From assembly GCA_951230915.1 (NCBI GenBank), contig OX579635.1, forward strand, positions 29,016,001-29,080,000: DNA of 64,000 bases, given 5' to 3'. Within the stretch, counting starts at the first letter, position 1; the number at the start of each line of letters is the position of its first letter. Shown piece by piece: positions 22,905 to 35,890 of this stretch. The stretch comes from Antitrichia curtipendula. Its lineage: Eukaryota; Streptophyta; Bryopsida; Hypnales; Leucodontaceae. A program made the position numbers and the translations under genes. A model generated the notes under the pieces. The model was not told the DNA's origin, searched no databases, and saw only the letters and a program-made list of their open reading frames with translations.

Positions 22905-25900
22905 TCAAGTTTTCTGAACAATATCTTCGTATAAATCATAGTACGACAAGGATTTTGCTGTTCTCCGTGGCAAGCCACCGCTAATGGACTTCTTCCTCGC
23001 CAGAGTCCCATGACGAGGTAACAAGTCTTCCTCGGAGCGTCTCTTATCCCGAGCCTTGAGCTTCTCGGCTTTCTCCATTTGGCTCGTGAATGCCTCAGCA
23101 AAGAAAGCCACCACAACATTGAGAGTGAAAGTAACCGCAATAGCCCAAAAACCTATGAAGTAAGCTCGGCTCCACCGAGTTCCAGTGACTGCTGCATAAG
23201 CGTCCATAAACACATACCACTTGTTCACCACGCAAAGGTTGAAGCAAGTCGCCATTGCCGAGGCATAATCGTTGAAGTTGAAACCGTAAAACTTGTGCAG
23301 TGCATATTCTGTTCCTTCCAAAGCAGGGTTGTCCTTGTATATGAGACCCCCAAAGAGGTGCATGCCCAGTAAGGCAAAGAGAGAACAGACCAGGAACTGG
23401 AGGGCCAATATAGGGGCAGTTGCCGGAATAACGTGAACCAATGTTTCACCCATCAGACGCCAGCGGGAGATCATGGTCATGAGTGCAAGTATTCGAAAAC
23501 ACCGAGCAATGATAAAATAGGACACCCTGAACACCAATCAAAGAAAACATAGAACTGTGAGCACTATTAAACCTTTAACGCCAAATTCCTTTTCTGAAAT
23601 TTTGCGCATTTTTGCTTATATCATAGTGCAAATATATTATTTACCTCAATGTCAATAAATTGATCGTCCAGGAAGATTCCAATATTACTTTGGCTGGAAG
23701 GGTGTGGAAGAAGAACCACTCACCAGAATCGAGAATCAACATAGTAGAAGGACGCCGCTTGGAGACCCACAATCGCAACCGTGACAACAAAATCAAAGCG
23801 ATTCACATGTGTCCGCCAATAAGATGACCAACCTTGTACACAGATCTTGAGCACGCCGTCCATAACAAATATCCAGCCTGCACATTGTGTTTTCCGCAGT
23901 GAGCACAAGAATACTGTCTGAATTGAATGCCTTTCGGATTCTTCAATGACAGTTTGAGTGGAAGTGGCGATTGCAAGAGTGGCAATAGGAAATGTAAATG
24001 CAAACTGAAAGAGCCAAAAATCCTTGACCAGCATTTGCAAACCTTGACAAGGCCCCACATCCTCACATAGGAAACACTCCACACTGTCAGAGATGGTCAC
24101 GAACAGTGCTTACCAAATAGAAACTCAAGATTAATCAGTATCGCCTGCACTGGTCCAGAGACCTGCATTAAAACATACCAGGTGGCACATGTCAAACTGT
24201 ACTTCCTCTGATAATATTTAAAACATTCATCCTGGCAGGGTGCAGAGGATCAGGAAAATTAGGCACACAACTATCTCCGAAATTTAAGGTAATATGCTCT
24301 TAAAGCGACCATTTCAGGGCTGGTCCGCCTTTTTCACAGGCTTCCGTAGACAGAAATATTTTAAGATCATTTTTCAGAGAAAGAAAAATAGATGTGGAAC
24401 CTAACACAAGTAGTTCTGTATTTTTCTAAGCATTTTTGAATTACTTATAAATTTTCAAAGATTCAGGGCATAGGCACCTATCTGTGAACATAGGTCTTCC
24501 AAAATCAGTCCACTTGCAACTTGTAAAAAGATGTGTGGAAATCAAAGATAATGATTGTCTCTTGCAACAGAAAAACAGTTTTTCCTCAATACATTCAATT
24601 GCTAAACTGGTCCATTTAAGGATCACCCCCTCTCCATTCTCCACCTAAAAATAGGGGAGGTTTGAAGAAAATGGGCGCTTTTAGAGCACACTAACTTAAG
24701 GACAAAAAATAGTGAGAGAGTCTTGATAACGTACATTCAGTGCAGCGATAGCAATTGATAGGGAAGATAATGTCAAGGCCCAGACGACGTAGTTGTAAAA
24801 GGGGTGTTTCACGAAGTGGAGATCAGGGTTGCTACGGCGCCTTTTCAGACGGGCAATGTCTGGTTGCCTTTCCACTTCTTTGGCAATAACATCACAGAGT
24901 TCCTCAAACTCATCAGACCAGATCTTGAAATCTCCACGTTTGTTGAGAGCAAGGAAAAGTCGGCTCGCACGAGCTCGAACATCAGGTATGTGCCTTCAAG
25001 CCAACCCAAAAACAACCCGTTAAAGAGTGTCAGGATTTTATGGTTTGCAACCAGTGACAAATCTTTACCAGCTTCAGTATTTTACAAATACATTCTGAAA
25101 AAAACACTTTGACATATCTTAAAGCAAGTCAGTGATTATTTATCAAACGTAACATTGTAAGGCACCAGCCACAAGGGAAATGACGGCCACAGAATATACT
25201 CTTCATCTTACCCAAAGATTTTAACAGGACCGCATGAAACTTCCAATTCTCTTGAGCAATGTTTACCATAATGGGCCCGTCTAAGACAAATTGAAAATAA
25301 TCACAACAGCTCACCTGTAACGACCAATGGCAAGGAACAGGGCAATCATTGTTGCACCATCGATCCATTCTTGGTGGCGTGTGTCCAATAAACTGAAAGC
25401 CGCCCTCAAATTTCCTTGTCGAGCTGTTATACGCTTGGCAACCTCAACCGCCATCTGCGAGACATGGGAGTATGTTTCTGATCATGACACTAGGCAATGT
25501 ATCATACACTCCGTGTAAGGCTGGCCTTAATCACTCATCAGACGATTACTACATTCAAGAACTAACTTATATTCAGTAACCTTTCCCACCACACACAAAA
25601 TCATTGAAAACAATTAATCACTCACTAAGACATGCTCTCCAAAAGTAATCCCGCTGGAAAGATGAAATAGCTACGCAATGCTTCAGTTAATCAAACAAAG
25701 CTTAGTTAGAATACCTGTTGCTTGTAGCTGCTGTAGATCACCGAGAAAGCCAGGTTCATCAAGAAATACAACCCCAGAACCAAGTAGAAGAAAAAGAAAA
25801 AGAATGCAAAACGGTTCGCACTATATGTTGAAGCCCAAACTACAGGGTTGTTGGCAGTTGTCAACAACACAAACAGACTGAGTAGTGACGTGCTGAAGTC

Positions 25901-28900
25901 CTGAAATTCAACTGCTGTCTCCGAAAATATTGTTGTTGCCAGCCAAGCGGATATTAATAAAAAAGTCCCCACCAGCACCTTACACCCACAAGGACAAGAA
26001 CAAAGATTTTGTGAGATTCGGTAAAAGTTGCACCAAAAAAATTCAGTCAGCATATATTCCTTCCTGCCGGGTAATGAAAAACAGCCTGAAAGGGGGAGCT
26101 ATACAAAATGAGACAAAGCATTGATTTGAGATAATACCGCAATATCCAGAAAAGTGTGTACAATGCGCACAGTCATCCGGAAGCAACCCCGTATGGCCCT
26201 GTCGTCAAAGAAGGAATATCAAGTCAGCCATGTCGTTCCCATATATCAAATTATCGTGCCCCACAAACCACAAATTTCTAATGCACGGTCAACTTGAAGT
26301 AATCATGCACATGCAACACGTGAGCCGGAGGGAACAAAATAAAAAAAGTTCAAGAAATTGCAACAAATAATCTGAAATAAGTAAAATGTTCATTTACACT
26401 GCATAGCATGAATATACAAAAGTTACCAAATGAGTATTGTCTATTCTGCATACGAGGAAGGTTTGCTGCACATACAACCAAGAGGGGAAATTCACAAAAC
26501 ATAGGCGTCACTGAAATTGACTCGGGTCAGAAATTTACCTGCTGAAGACGATGGGTATTAAAAGTCGTACGTACATCGATATGTTGATTCCACGTAATTC
26601 AGATAAATCAAGAGACGATGCAGTTGCAGACACCACCATTAAAACCAAAGCCACCACCTGCTCCACACCGTCAAACAAGACCCTCTTAATCAATATTTAT
26701 CAGTAATTAATTAGAAGTAATCATTGATGTGCATTAACAATCAAACCATCCTTTGATGGACAAGAAACTGTTTACAAGAGTAGAATTCAGGAAATCATGT
26801 GGACTTCAAGGACTGAAAACAAACCTTGTACACTCCCACGCGATTGATCCAAAATAGCGCCCTCAGGAAATACCATTGCAACCAGACGGAGAAAACCAGC
26901 AACAATACACACAGCACCTGCAAAATCGGTTTAAATACTACTAGCTATAAATATGCAAGATTTGCAATTTAGACTATGCAAAGTATGAAGCATTAGAATA
27001 AAGGTTGCTTGCTGGTTACATCGATCTGTAAATAAACGTGTAATTGCCTCATGGACGTATGCCAAAGTTTTGAGAAGACCAGCACGGTCACAAAAGCTTC
27101 GAAGATTATTACAAGGTTCACAAGAAGGCGAACTGTCTACAATGGCCGCTAGATGGCAAGTGTACAACGTATTTACACAAAGCAGAAGAGAAATGCGAAC
27201 CTGAAGAGTTCCAGATATCCACGGTTCAATATATGGTAAGCCACTGAGAGGGTACTTTTTGGGGTCTCCACAAGGATGTGGCAGGTCGTCATTGCACCAT
27301 GCTGGAATCTACAGAATCTCCAGACGGTTTCTCAGAGTGGTCTCAAACATTCATCTTTCTTAACAGACCGTGCTAATATACATCCTAACGCATTCTAAAA
27401 CATGATTTAATTCAACCCTAATGGAAAATGGCAAGACACAGATCCATCTGTTTAACAAACCATAAAAAAATTCCAAAACTTTTGACATAAACGAGATCTT
27501 TCCTTATTCTGTAATAGAACACTAGTTCACTGAAACTCTGTAGTTGCACTCCCTCAACTTGAGATAAATAACATCAACAACATAATGTTTGTACTTGGGC
27601 ACTTGTATTGGAGTTAATGATCTCTGTTTCAACAAAATAAAATGAAAAATGAAAATGAAAAAATAATAGAGAATATAAGAAACGTGAGGTTCATAAGTGG
27701 CAGTATCACTAACCTCGAAAAACGGTAGGACCATCAACAGAATATATATGAAACCCCTTGCAAAAGATAATTGGTGATACGCCAGAAAAGCTCTCTTTGC
27801 ACTTTCATAATCCTTGTGATATACCACAGCCAATGGCATCCACCTGCCAAGCATGGCCTGCAATACACATCGACCATCAGAAATTATTCTTTTGATAGTT
27901 ACTCCGCTATTCAAGTACGGTATCCACAGTCACTGGCACCCAGAAGTCAAGATTGGCGATAAAATAACCAAAAAAATCAAAGATTCTGAAGGGTCTCAGT
28001 AAAAGTTCCAAGTCCGAATTAGCCTGCTCATCAATGTTCTAAAATTTCAACTAAGGACGAGGATACTAAAACCGTAGGGACCTAATCCTGATTTCTATAC
28101 CGATCCCTGCTACCAACAGCAACTCATTAGTTCATTGGTTGGACATCTTAGCAAATGGTATCAGCATGAATTGGCTAAATGTTTATAACCACTGATCTTA
28201 GAATGGAAATGAAGTTGTCTAATATCCCTTCAGTAGTGGCCTAAAACCTCCCAATTTGAAATTGCAAAAGAAACTCATACACAATGATAATAAAAGATTA
28301 TGCACTTGTACCCAAAGTGATCTCTCCACAGCTCTATAAGGTATGTGCATCCACAATCGCTACAGTTCGGAAAAAATGAATGGAGTTTAAACGAAGGAAT
28401 AACACTTATTTTTAGCAAATAGAAAATAAGGTAAGCTAAAGTGGAAGTAGATAACATTGGCCCAAAGTGGAGAACAATTTGCTTCCAAGTTTCATCTAAG
28501 TAGAGCGCCAACAACTGATACCAGGTTCACCCATAAATCAAGCACAACACATGGTGAAACGAATACAATGCGCACCCAAATGTTCACTCCCAATAGCTTC
28601 CTTCCTTACTAACGGTTTACCATGCCTTCCTTCGCCGCTCAAGTTCATGCTCACAATTTACGTGTTGATTTTTAAACAGTGTTGGTAATGGGCACTCATA
28701 GCTTAAGTGATCTCCCAAAATTCACACTCCTACATGACAAAACTAGTATTCTGTACCTCAAGCAGCAAAAGACACATGCCTGAACTGGGACAATGTGCAG
28801 AGAATGATAGACTACCTGATCAACCAGAGCAGCTGCCATCTCCACATGTGAGGTTAAGGAGGACTCACTTTGCGGTCCATACTCCAAGTCGGTGAACCGC

Positions 28901-29016
28901 CTAATCTCCATACTACTCGATTGTACATAAGTCGGTTGCCCTCTCCGAAGAGGGGTCATAAGCCCCTCCTCCTGAATCTCAGGGAGAGGGGTCTTCTTCC
29001 TAACCTTCTTCCTCAT
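22905..29016 (-). CDS. TPC: two-pore cation channel (TPC family), animal-like pore
   Basis: Vacuolar/endolysosomal cation channel: two 6-TM Shaker-like domains joined by a cytosolic EF-hand linker. Exons, minus strand: 29016-28816, 28514-~28456, ~27843-27714, 27308-27201, 26917-26825, 26657-26539, 26198-26138, 25978-25715, 25454-25315, 24993-24735, 24162-24114, 23877-23724, 23526-22905; about 752 aa, normal for the family. The borders around exons 2-3 have an alternative. Pore I: LFVLLTTANNPVVW. Linker EF-hands: LLDTRHQEWIDG and LNKRGDFKIWSDEF. Repeat II: FGWIFVMDGVLKI, NRFDFVVT, S4 with ARCFRILAL, pore II NLCVVNKWYVFM, S6 LNVVVAFFAEAF, then a basic tail. Pore II is closer to animal TPCs (VVNNW) than to the plant form (VMGNW). 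The N-terminal TPLPEIQEEGLM stretch is family-variable. Confidence 0.92.
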
Positions 29017-29720
29017 CTTACTGCCTTTCTAGACCACCTGGTCCGCCTAACAAATTTTTGCTAGAACAACCTTCCCGACGTCATTCTCGATCACTGAAAT
29101 ACGAGGACTCCATTCCCAGTCGCATACTATACTCTACCGGTGTCGCTCAGGGAGATTTCACATAAGCAATGAGTAAAATCGGATCTTCGAAGTACGCCAT
29201 GATCCATTTTCAAGTGCGTAAAGAATGTGTCACGACCATTCAGCCAAAGAAACCCTGTCCATATCTGAAATCCTGGCAAAAGAAATCGCCATGAGGATAT
29301 CTCCGAAAGCCATTTCCAGCATCGCTGAGCACCTGCTATATCCCTTCCTCAAAAATTTGGCCCAAGGCTCAGAATTCCGTCGAATAACAGTCACAAGAAA
29401 GTTGATCAGTTCGCCGCCGCCTCAGAGATAAAATTTTCCCCTACGCGATCCGATCCAATCCAATCCTCACTCCAAACCGCGTAATAATAATTGTACCTGG
29501 ACGCCACCGAGTCCAAATTCTCCGACACTATCCCGTCCCCTCGAAATCACACCAAAACTTTAACCGCCGGACGGATCAAAAAAGTCCTTTCCACCAAAAC
29601 GACACAAAATTCTTCCCAACACCAAAACCCTAGTCCCCACATTTAAGCACACCTAACACAACTCCACGTTGTGCTCCCAACCGAAGCTCTCCACGAAACC
29701 CTAGCTCATGAATAAAATCG
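29017..29720. promoter_or_regulatory. TPC upstream region with two telo-boxes
   Basis: AAAACCCTAG at 29624-29633 and AAACCCTAG at 29696-29704 lie 600-690 bp before the TPC start codon, in a region less AT-rich than its surroundings. They could mark the transcription start region, with a long 5' leader. A core promoter was not identified. Confidence 0.4.
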
Positions 29721-29759
29721 ATCGGTGCCACAAGAATTCGCGGGCCGACGTGACGCTCG

Positions 29760-30500
29760 CATTGAAGAACTATTCTACTGACTTGATCAATATATGTGCC
29801 GGCAACTGAAACCCTGGCTTGAACGCCGCCCCAAGTCCCAGAGAAAATCCCCCCCTCCTCGTCATACGTGCCATGAGAAACTGCGACCTCAAGTTCACCC
29901 TGGCTTCACGCAACTGGTGGTTGGCTCCTAGGCTACAAGTCAATGAGATCTTCCTGGTTTGCAATCGCAGCCATTTGTTGGCTGCTGGACGGCAACCAAA
30001 CACCAATCCAGGCCTACCGTAAGAGCATCCCCAGTGCTCGCCGGAATTTGCCCCTCCACATGCACTGCGGAAGTGCGGACGCCCTCAAAACAGAAAAGAT
30101 TGTGTAGAATTTACGGAATTTTCGAAATTCTGCGGAATTTGCACCTGGCACTGTGATCCAGGCGGCGATGATTCCAGGATAATCGCATGCGCATGCGCGA
30201 GCACTCAGTCCGATGGCATTTTGAAACTTGGTGCGGAGATGAAGGAGAGACGGCCACATGGACCAATTGCTGGCGTCGCCACGACTCTGGGTTCCATGCT
30301 GCCTGGTCCAGCAACCCCCCTGCGCCGGCTTCAGTCGTTTTCTCGTTGGAGCTTGCGTGTCATGTTCCTTTTTCGTAGAATTTGGGGCAGCGTTCGGGAA
30401 GTTTACAAAGCTGCCCCGGCAATTTGAAGGAGCCGGGTGGGTTTTTTCCCAAGAGCGCCGGTTGCATACTTTCCTTATCTAAATCTCTTGGTTCATTTCT
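29760..30500. other. GC-rich stretch without a recognised gene
   Basis: Clearly richer in GC than its surroundings, with several overlapping open frames of 60-80 codons on both strands. None resembles a known family. The motif AGAGCATCCCCAGTG near 30022 recalls the GAGCATCTCCAG ends common in plant miniature elements, but no partner end was found. It may be a gene relic. Confidence 0.3.
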
Positions 30501-30513
30501 TCTACACAAAATG

Positions 30514-30830
30514 GGGGTATTAAAGGGACCAAAAAATGAAAGAGACTTGTTCTGTTATTCTAGAAAATTGTAGATGTTTGAAACATGATGTACAACCCCC
30601 ATACACTACAGTAACTATTGATGTACAACAAAGGTACATTAAATAGGAATTTTAAGGGGACCCTTACTATTTAATCAACATTATACACTATATAAATATC
30701 TACCTTTGTTGTACATCAACAGTTATTGAAGTGTTTGATGGTTGTACATCATGTTTCAAACATCTATAGTTTTCTACAACAAGTCCCTTTAATTTTTTTG
30801 TTCCATTAATATCCCTATTCAATGTAGATA
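30514..30830. mobile_element. fold-back miniature element
   Basis: The left part (GGGTATTAAAGGGACCAAAA, GACTTGTTCTG, GATGTTTGAAACATGATGTA) is repeated inverted at the right (TACATCATGTTTCAAACATC, CAACAAGTCCCTTTAATTTT, CATTAATATCCC). An inner inverted pair GTACAACAAAGGTA / TACCTTTGTTGTAC flanks a short centre. Length is about 320 bp with no coding capacity. Target-site duplication not resolved. Confidence 0.65.
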
Positions 30831-31646
30831 TTTATATCGTGTAAAATAGCAATTAATTCAGTATGGGTCCCCTTAAAACCCCTATTCAATGTAGTATCAA
30901 ATTCTCATTGGTTACTTTTCTTCAACTTCAATTTTGGAAAGGTAACAATCCTCTTTTTTGAAAGACATGTGGATTTTGAAACTAAACTCTAAATTTCAAT
31001 CCATCAAGCAAACATGGATGACAGAGCAAGAGCTAGATGTCATGACCAATTCTAAAGCAATACCCGCCTTTGCCATGTCCAAGGACTCCAAACTTCTCAA
31101 CAACCAATCCTAAAACAATATTTGCCTTGTCCAAGAACATACTTGCCTCCAACAACCCAAGAAATAGCTTAAGATTCGAAATGGCAAACATCTAAAATCT
31201 GAAAATTTCATGAAAGTAGCATTTACAGATCCACCTTTTATTTTTGCGCATTGGTTGGTTGTCAATTCTATCAATTTTTTGTCCATAATTGGATCTTTCA
31301 TTTTCGCATTTCAACCAATTATTTTTTCAAAGGCACCGATTAACAATGATCTAACTAGTAGTTCTCCCGAAACATTGATTCGGAACAATCTACAATCGTT
31401 GGTTTCCCTATGTGTACATTCTAGGCCTTAGCAATACATGTATATGATATTATCCTAAAATATAAATTTGATGAATATTTGTACTACAAAAATGAATTAT
31501 TGAAATTGGTCATTGTTTAGGTGTCTTATTTGTTCATACTGAAGATCAAGATCAACACATGTCTACCAAATAATTAACTATTTCCATACAATAAGGTTCA
31601 ATAGATGTCAAAATAGAAATATTTTGCAAGTTTCATTTTTTCCATG
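30831..31646. other. AT-rich gene-free stretch
   Basis: Inverted copies of GGGGACCC-AATTTT-type motifs from the element to the left continue to about 30890. Nothing else recognised. Confidence 0.35.
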
Positions 31647-31778
31647 CACTAATAGAAAAGAAGCTATCAATGACTGTCCTAAATGACTAAAAATTGTCCA
31701 CAATGACTATAAATGAATCATTGTGAACAGTTTTTGGTCATATAGGACAATCATTGATAGCTTGTTTTTCTACTAGTG
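31647..31778. mobile_element. 132 bp CACTA-type MITE with ATG target duplication
   Basis: Starts CACTAATAGAAAAG and ends TTTTTCTACTAGTG, the classic CACTA-superfamily end. It is flanked by ATG at 31644-31646 and again at 31779-31781, the expected 3 bp duplication. Arms share AGCTATCAATGACTGTCCTA and AATTGTCCACAATGA with their inverted forms, so the transcript could fold into a hairpin. No coding capacity. Confidence 0.8.
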
Positions 31779-32159
31779 ATGCAAAAAACAATAATTCATA
31801 AAATAGGTTTCCAAAAAATTTGGCATCTCTTTTTAGGATTATTTTCCGACAATCTTGCCTTGCAGGGGCTACAATAATCACTTACTAAGGTTCTATTTGA
31901 GAATTAAATCCTTAGGTAGTAGGATAAAAGTTTTGTTTTTATGTAAATTTTAATATATTGACTATGTCCTTAGAATAAAGACCTCCCATCAACTTTTTCT
32001 TAAACAAAGCTCATTTCCTATCTACAACCTCATTTACATTCCCTCATTTCAACTTCATTTCAATTTTTTTAAATCTTCTTGGAATGGCAATTTGTGAATA
32101 TAAAAAAATATGAGATTCATTCACCTATACCACAAAGTTATACAAATCAATGACCCTAC

Positions 32160-33868
32160 ACTATAAGAAAACCATGTTTTGGGTGATGTTTTTCCACTAA
32201 CATGCGATGTCTGATAAAACATGAAGATATTGGAAGACATCTGGCCCAACGAGGTAGATTTTTGTGGATGTTGCAAAAAACATTAGCACGTTACTGTAAA
32301 TCCAAATTAATTTTATCATTGACGCTAACGTTTTATTTGACATGACTAAAGACATATTACCGGTTTTTGAAACGTTCAAAAAATTATGGACTGCCATGTT
32401 AGTAAAAAGATCAATTTTGACTGTGGATAAGTTAGTAAAAATTACTATGGTCTATGATAAAATGTTGACCATATGTGAAAAATTTAGGGGAAGGACAATC
32501 ACATGGCATGCTTTAGAAGAAAAAAAATGGATGGATGTATACCATGGATGAAAAGAAATGATCTTTATACAAGTGGGGTGGTAAGAAGTGAGACAATCCA
32601 TATAGAGTATGTAAAGCAAAAATTGTGTTAAAAATAAAATGTCTAAAACAACATGATCAAGATGTTTGAATCAACATCTTGTATAACAGACGTATAAGAC
32701 ACAAGATAAGACAAGACAAGACAAGATGAATTTCTAGATAACAAGATTTGATATTAAAGTTCAAGAAGTATAGGAATAGAGCTTGAGTCAAGAGATAAGG
32801 TCAAAAGAGATATTGTTGAGACTGAGGACTACCTCAACCTTGACTCCTATATATACTACCAACTAAGAAGTTTTTCTCAAAACTTCAACTGCTTGGGAAG
32901 CTTCTCAAGAAGCTTTCCTCTACTGAAGACTACCTCAACCTTGACTCCTATATATACTATCAGGTAAGAAGTTCTTCCAAAAACTTCAGCTGCTTGGGAA
33001 GCTTTCCTCTAGCTTGGAGGTTTTTCTAGAAACTTATAGAGCCTTCTTGCTACTTGGAGAGCTTCTCAAGAAACTTCCTTCAACTACAAGCTTCCTAGAG
33101 AAGGTTCTAAATTATGTCCGTGACATCTAGACATCTGAAACAACATTGAGATGTCTAAAACAATGTTGAGACTTACAATAGTCAAATTCACATATTCTAG
33201 TTAATCCATATCTTTTGTCTCACTATGGATAGACAATGGATATAAATAGAACCTCTCAACCCTTAATTCTCACTAACTTTTAATGAAGAAATTCTTTCAT
33301 TTGGCCATCAAAAATTCTCTTTCTGGTAGATAGTAAGTGTTTTTTTAATTCTTGTTGAATTCAACAATTGTTTATTTTATTTTATTTTGAAGCAATATTC
33401 TCTACTAACCTTAACTTACAAGTATGGTATGTAGCAATCAATGTCTCCAAAACCGTCTATCTAAATGTCTAAATTGACATTTCAAAAAGAAATACTAAAA
33501 TTCTTAAATAGCATGAAAGCGTGCTGACAAGGCATGCCACGCTAGATTTTGGTGGATCCATGTCACTTTTTCCCGTGTCCATGTCATCAACAAAATAGAT
33601 AAATTTGTTTTCTACGTGGCACTTCCCACCCACGTGGCACTGAGCTGTCCACCAAATGGCGCATCATGGAAACCTTGGAAGACCATGTTTTTTAGAATGT
33701 GATGAAAAAACAAAGTCAAAAAGAGCATGTTTTCTAAAAATTTGGCACATTTTTTGCCCGTCTAGTATGACAGATTTTAGGTGACATCTATGTTGATTTC
33801 CTTAGCATCAAAACAAACACCAAGCCATGTTTTTTCTGGCATCACAAAAAACACCAGTTTCTTATAGT
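32160..33868. mobile_element. non-autonomous CACTA-like element of 1.7 kb
   Basis: The left end CACTATAAGAAAACCATG is matched by an inverted right end TTTCTTATAGTG. Both are followed inward by GTTTTTTGTGATG-like motifs. The same ends occur on the hairpin at 55778-56014. The interior holds a 101 bp tandem duplication and no transposase. No 3 bp target duplication could be confirmed (CTA left, TTG right), so the outer limits are less sure. Confidence 0.55.
32821..33030 (+). repeat. tandem duplication, period about 101 bp
   Basis: ACTGA.GACTACCTCAACCTT, CTCCTATATATACTA, ACTTCA.CTGCTTGGGAAGCT occur at 32821 and again at 32922, both with TATATATA. Downstream, ACATCT and AACAACATTGAGATGTCT motifs also repeat near 33115-33170. 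The whole lies inside the CACTA-like element. Confidence 0.65.
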
Positions 33869-35150
33869 GTTGCATTCAATATAGATAACCAAAATGTGTG
33901 TCTAAGCAACCATGTTCCATATTTGAGGTCAAAAAATTCTTAGGGGTTGGTAGAAATTCAAACTTGGTTGTTTACCTCCTTCAACACTTCCATCATATGT
34001 ATTGCATGATACTTGTAGCTATTACTTAAAATCTTCCAGAAGCTCTTAATCATGAGGTTCAAGTTCAACAACACCTCCATTTCAACAAACTCATGAGGTG
34101 CTTTTATTACTCACTAATTTCCAAAGCTCAATCTCATACAAAAGGATTTTGCTTGTTAGGTTCTTCATCTAGGCCATTGTCTCCAACTATAAGTAACAAG
34201 GTGTAGAACTAAGAAATATATGTTAGAGATTTGAAGACAATGTGTACATGTAGAATATGAGTTAAAGTTGCCAACTTGTAAGCGTCCCAAACTGAGCTTC
34301 TTTTTTGCCTAACATAAGCAGGGGGGTTCAAGATCATGGACAATTTAAAAAGATAGTAATAGTGTTTCAATTGGGTGTGTGGATTGTTGCAAGAATTACC
34401 AACCATTTTGGTCTCAAGATAGACTAATACAGTGAATATTGTGACTTTTGGAATAATAATTTTTTAAATGAAATAAAATACGGATAATCTATAAAGCATT
34501 GAAAATAATGTGTTTTTCAAAATTCAGACCTCAAAAAAATTATCCTTAAAAGATAGGCACAAACAAGAACGATGAAAAATACCAAGAAAATGGACACTTT
34601 GATGTTTGAATTTTAGAAAATAGTAAAAAGATAAACAAAAATAAACAAAAAGATTTTAATTTTTCTAACATAAAGTTGCTACTTTTCAACCATTTTCATC
34701 TTTGGGAAAAAAATTGTGTTCTCTGCACTTATACAAAGGAATTATATATTGTGTAAATGTGGAAGGTGGATAGTTTATCAATATTTTTAGAAAAATATCT
34801 TCATATATTGGTATAATTATAGTAGAAGTCCTAGTACCAGAATTTTGAGCTTTAAAATTGCATTTTTGGACCATAAAAGTACTAAAATCTCCCCAAATGA
34901 CCAATGTAAATATACAATTGGGGCCTGTTTAAAAATGGTATAATATTTTTTTTAATTGCAAAAAATTACTTAATACCTACAATTACCTCATATACCTTCG
35001 TTTAAATTTAACATAAATTTGACATACAATGCACAAGTTTTGAGCAAAAACCACTTGTCTTAGGGCAAAGGGACAAAAAAAGGACAAGTGTTTACTGCAA
35101 TCACCCATGACTTTTGCATGTGCATAATTGGAAGGTGTGTGTAGGTGTAC
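33869..35150. other. AT-rich gene-free stretch
   Basis: No coding similarity or structured repeat was recognised. Frames are closed by stops every few dozen codons. Confidence 0.4.
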
Positions 35151-35388
35151 GGTGGCCAGGGAGGATTGACCCATGTATTGCCCTATGCTTTATCCTTGCA
35201 GAAAGCACTAATTTTTTTAATTTGTTGCATATAATAAAGTTTGCATATATTGAATTCATATTTGCAATAAAAGGCCCCAAATTAGCTAGAAATCATGAAG
35301 AAATACAAAATTTAAGTGGCACAAAATAGGAGACAATTTTTACATTTATCCTTTGATGGGGCAATACATGGGTCAATCCTCCCATGCC
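35151..35388. mobile_element. miniature inverted-repeat element
   Basis: GGGAGGATTGACCCATGTAT followed by TGCCC near 35157-35182 is inverted exactly near 35358-35384 (GGCAATACATGGGTCAATCC). About 235 bp overall. No target duplication was resolved and no ORF is present. Confidence 0.6.
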
Positions 35389-35807
35389 AATGTAAAATAG
35401 TTATAATTGTTCTGGCACTTATAATAAAAAATTTAATAAATGAATGCTTAAACAAATATATTTCAAGTATTTTAGGACACATTTATCTAAAATACAACTA
35501 CAATTATATTGTATTGGAGGGTCTAGTCATATTGAACATGTCTTTTAGGACATTGTAATTTCATGTTGAAGTTCATCAACTTGAGGTATGATGCACTTGT
35601 GGATGATGATGTGTTTATGCCAAATGAGTCAACAAGTACAATTATCACCTTGAAGGTGAATTTGTCCTCCATCGTTGCAAACAAAATTTTCTTTGTGCCC
35701 AAAATTGCCAACTACTTTGAAACTACAATGAAAATTGAGTGGGGGCCATTTATACAATTATGACGTGTCAATTTGATACAAGAGCTTTAGCCAAAGATTC
35801 ATTTTAT

Positions 35808-35830
35808 GTATATATATATATATATATATA
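35808..35830. repeat. (TA)n microsatellite
   Basis: An uninterrupted run of TA dinucleotides, about eleven units. Confidence 0.85.
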
Positions 35831-35890
35831 ATTAATTTACTTACTTATAGCAATAGTCACTTTTTATTGTTTTCGTAAAGGATTGCAATG

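Noticed and set aside
23878..24100. Apparent N-terminal extension of the repeat II exon of TPC (FQFAFTFPIATLAIATS...)
   Set aside because: Joining 24114 to 23877 with GTAAGC...GCAG restores FLFGWIFV in exact phase, so this stretch is intron.
32620..33420. Possible solo LTR with a TATA-like box (near 33239) and repeated motifs
   Set aside because: No paired terminal repeat, primer site or target duplication could be shown; kept only as the interior of the CACTA-like element.
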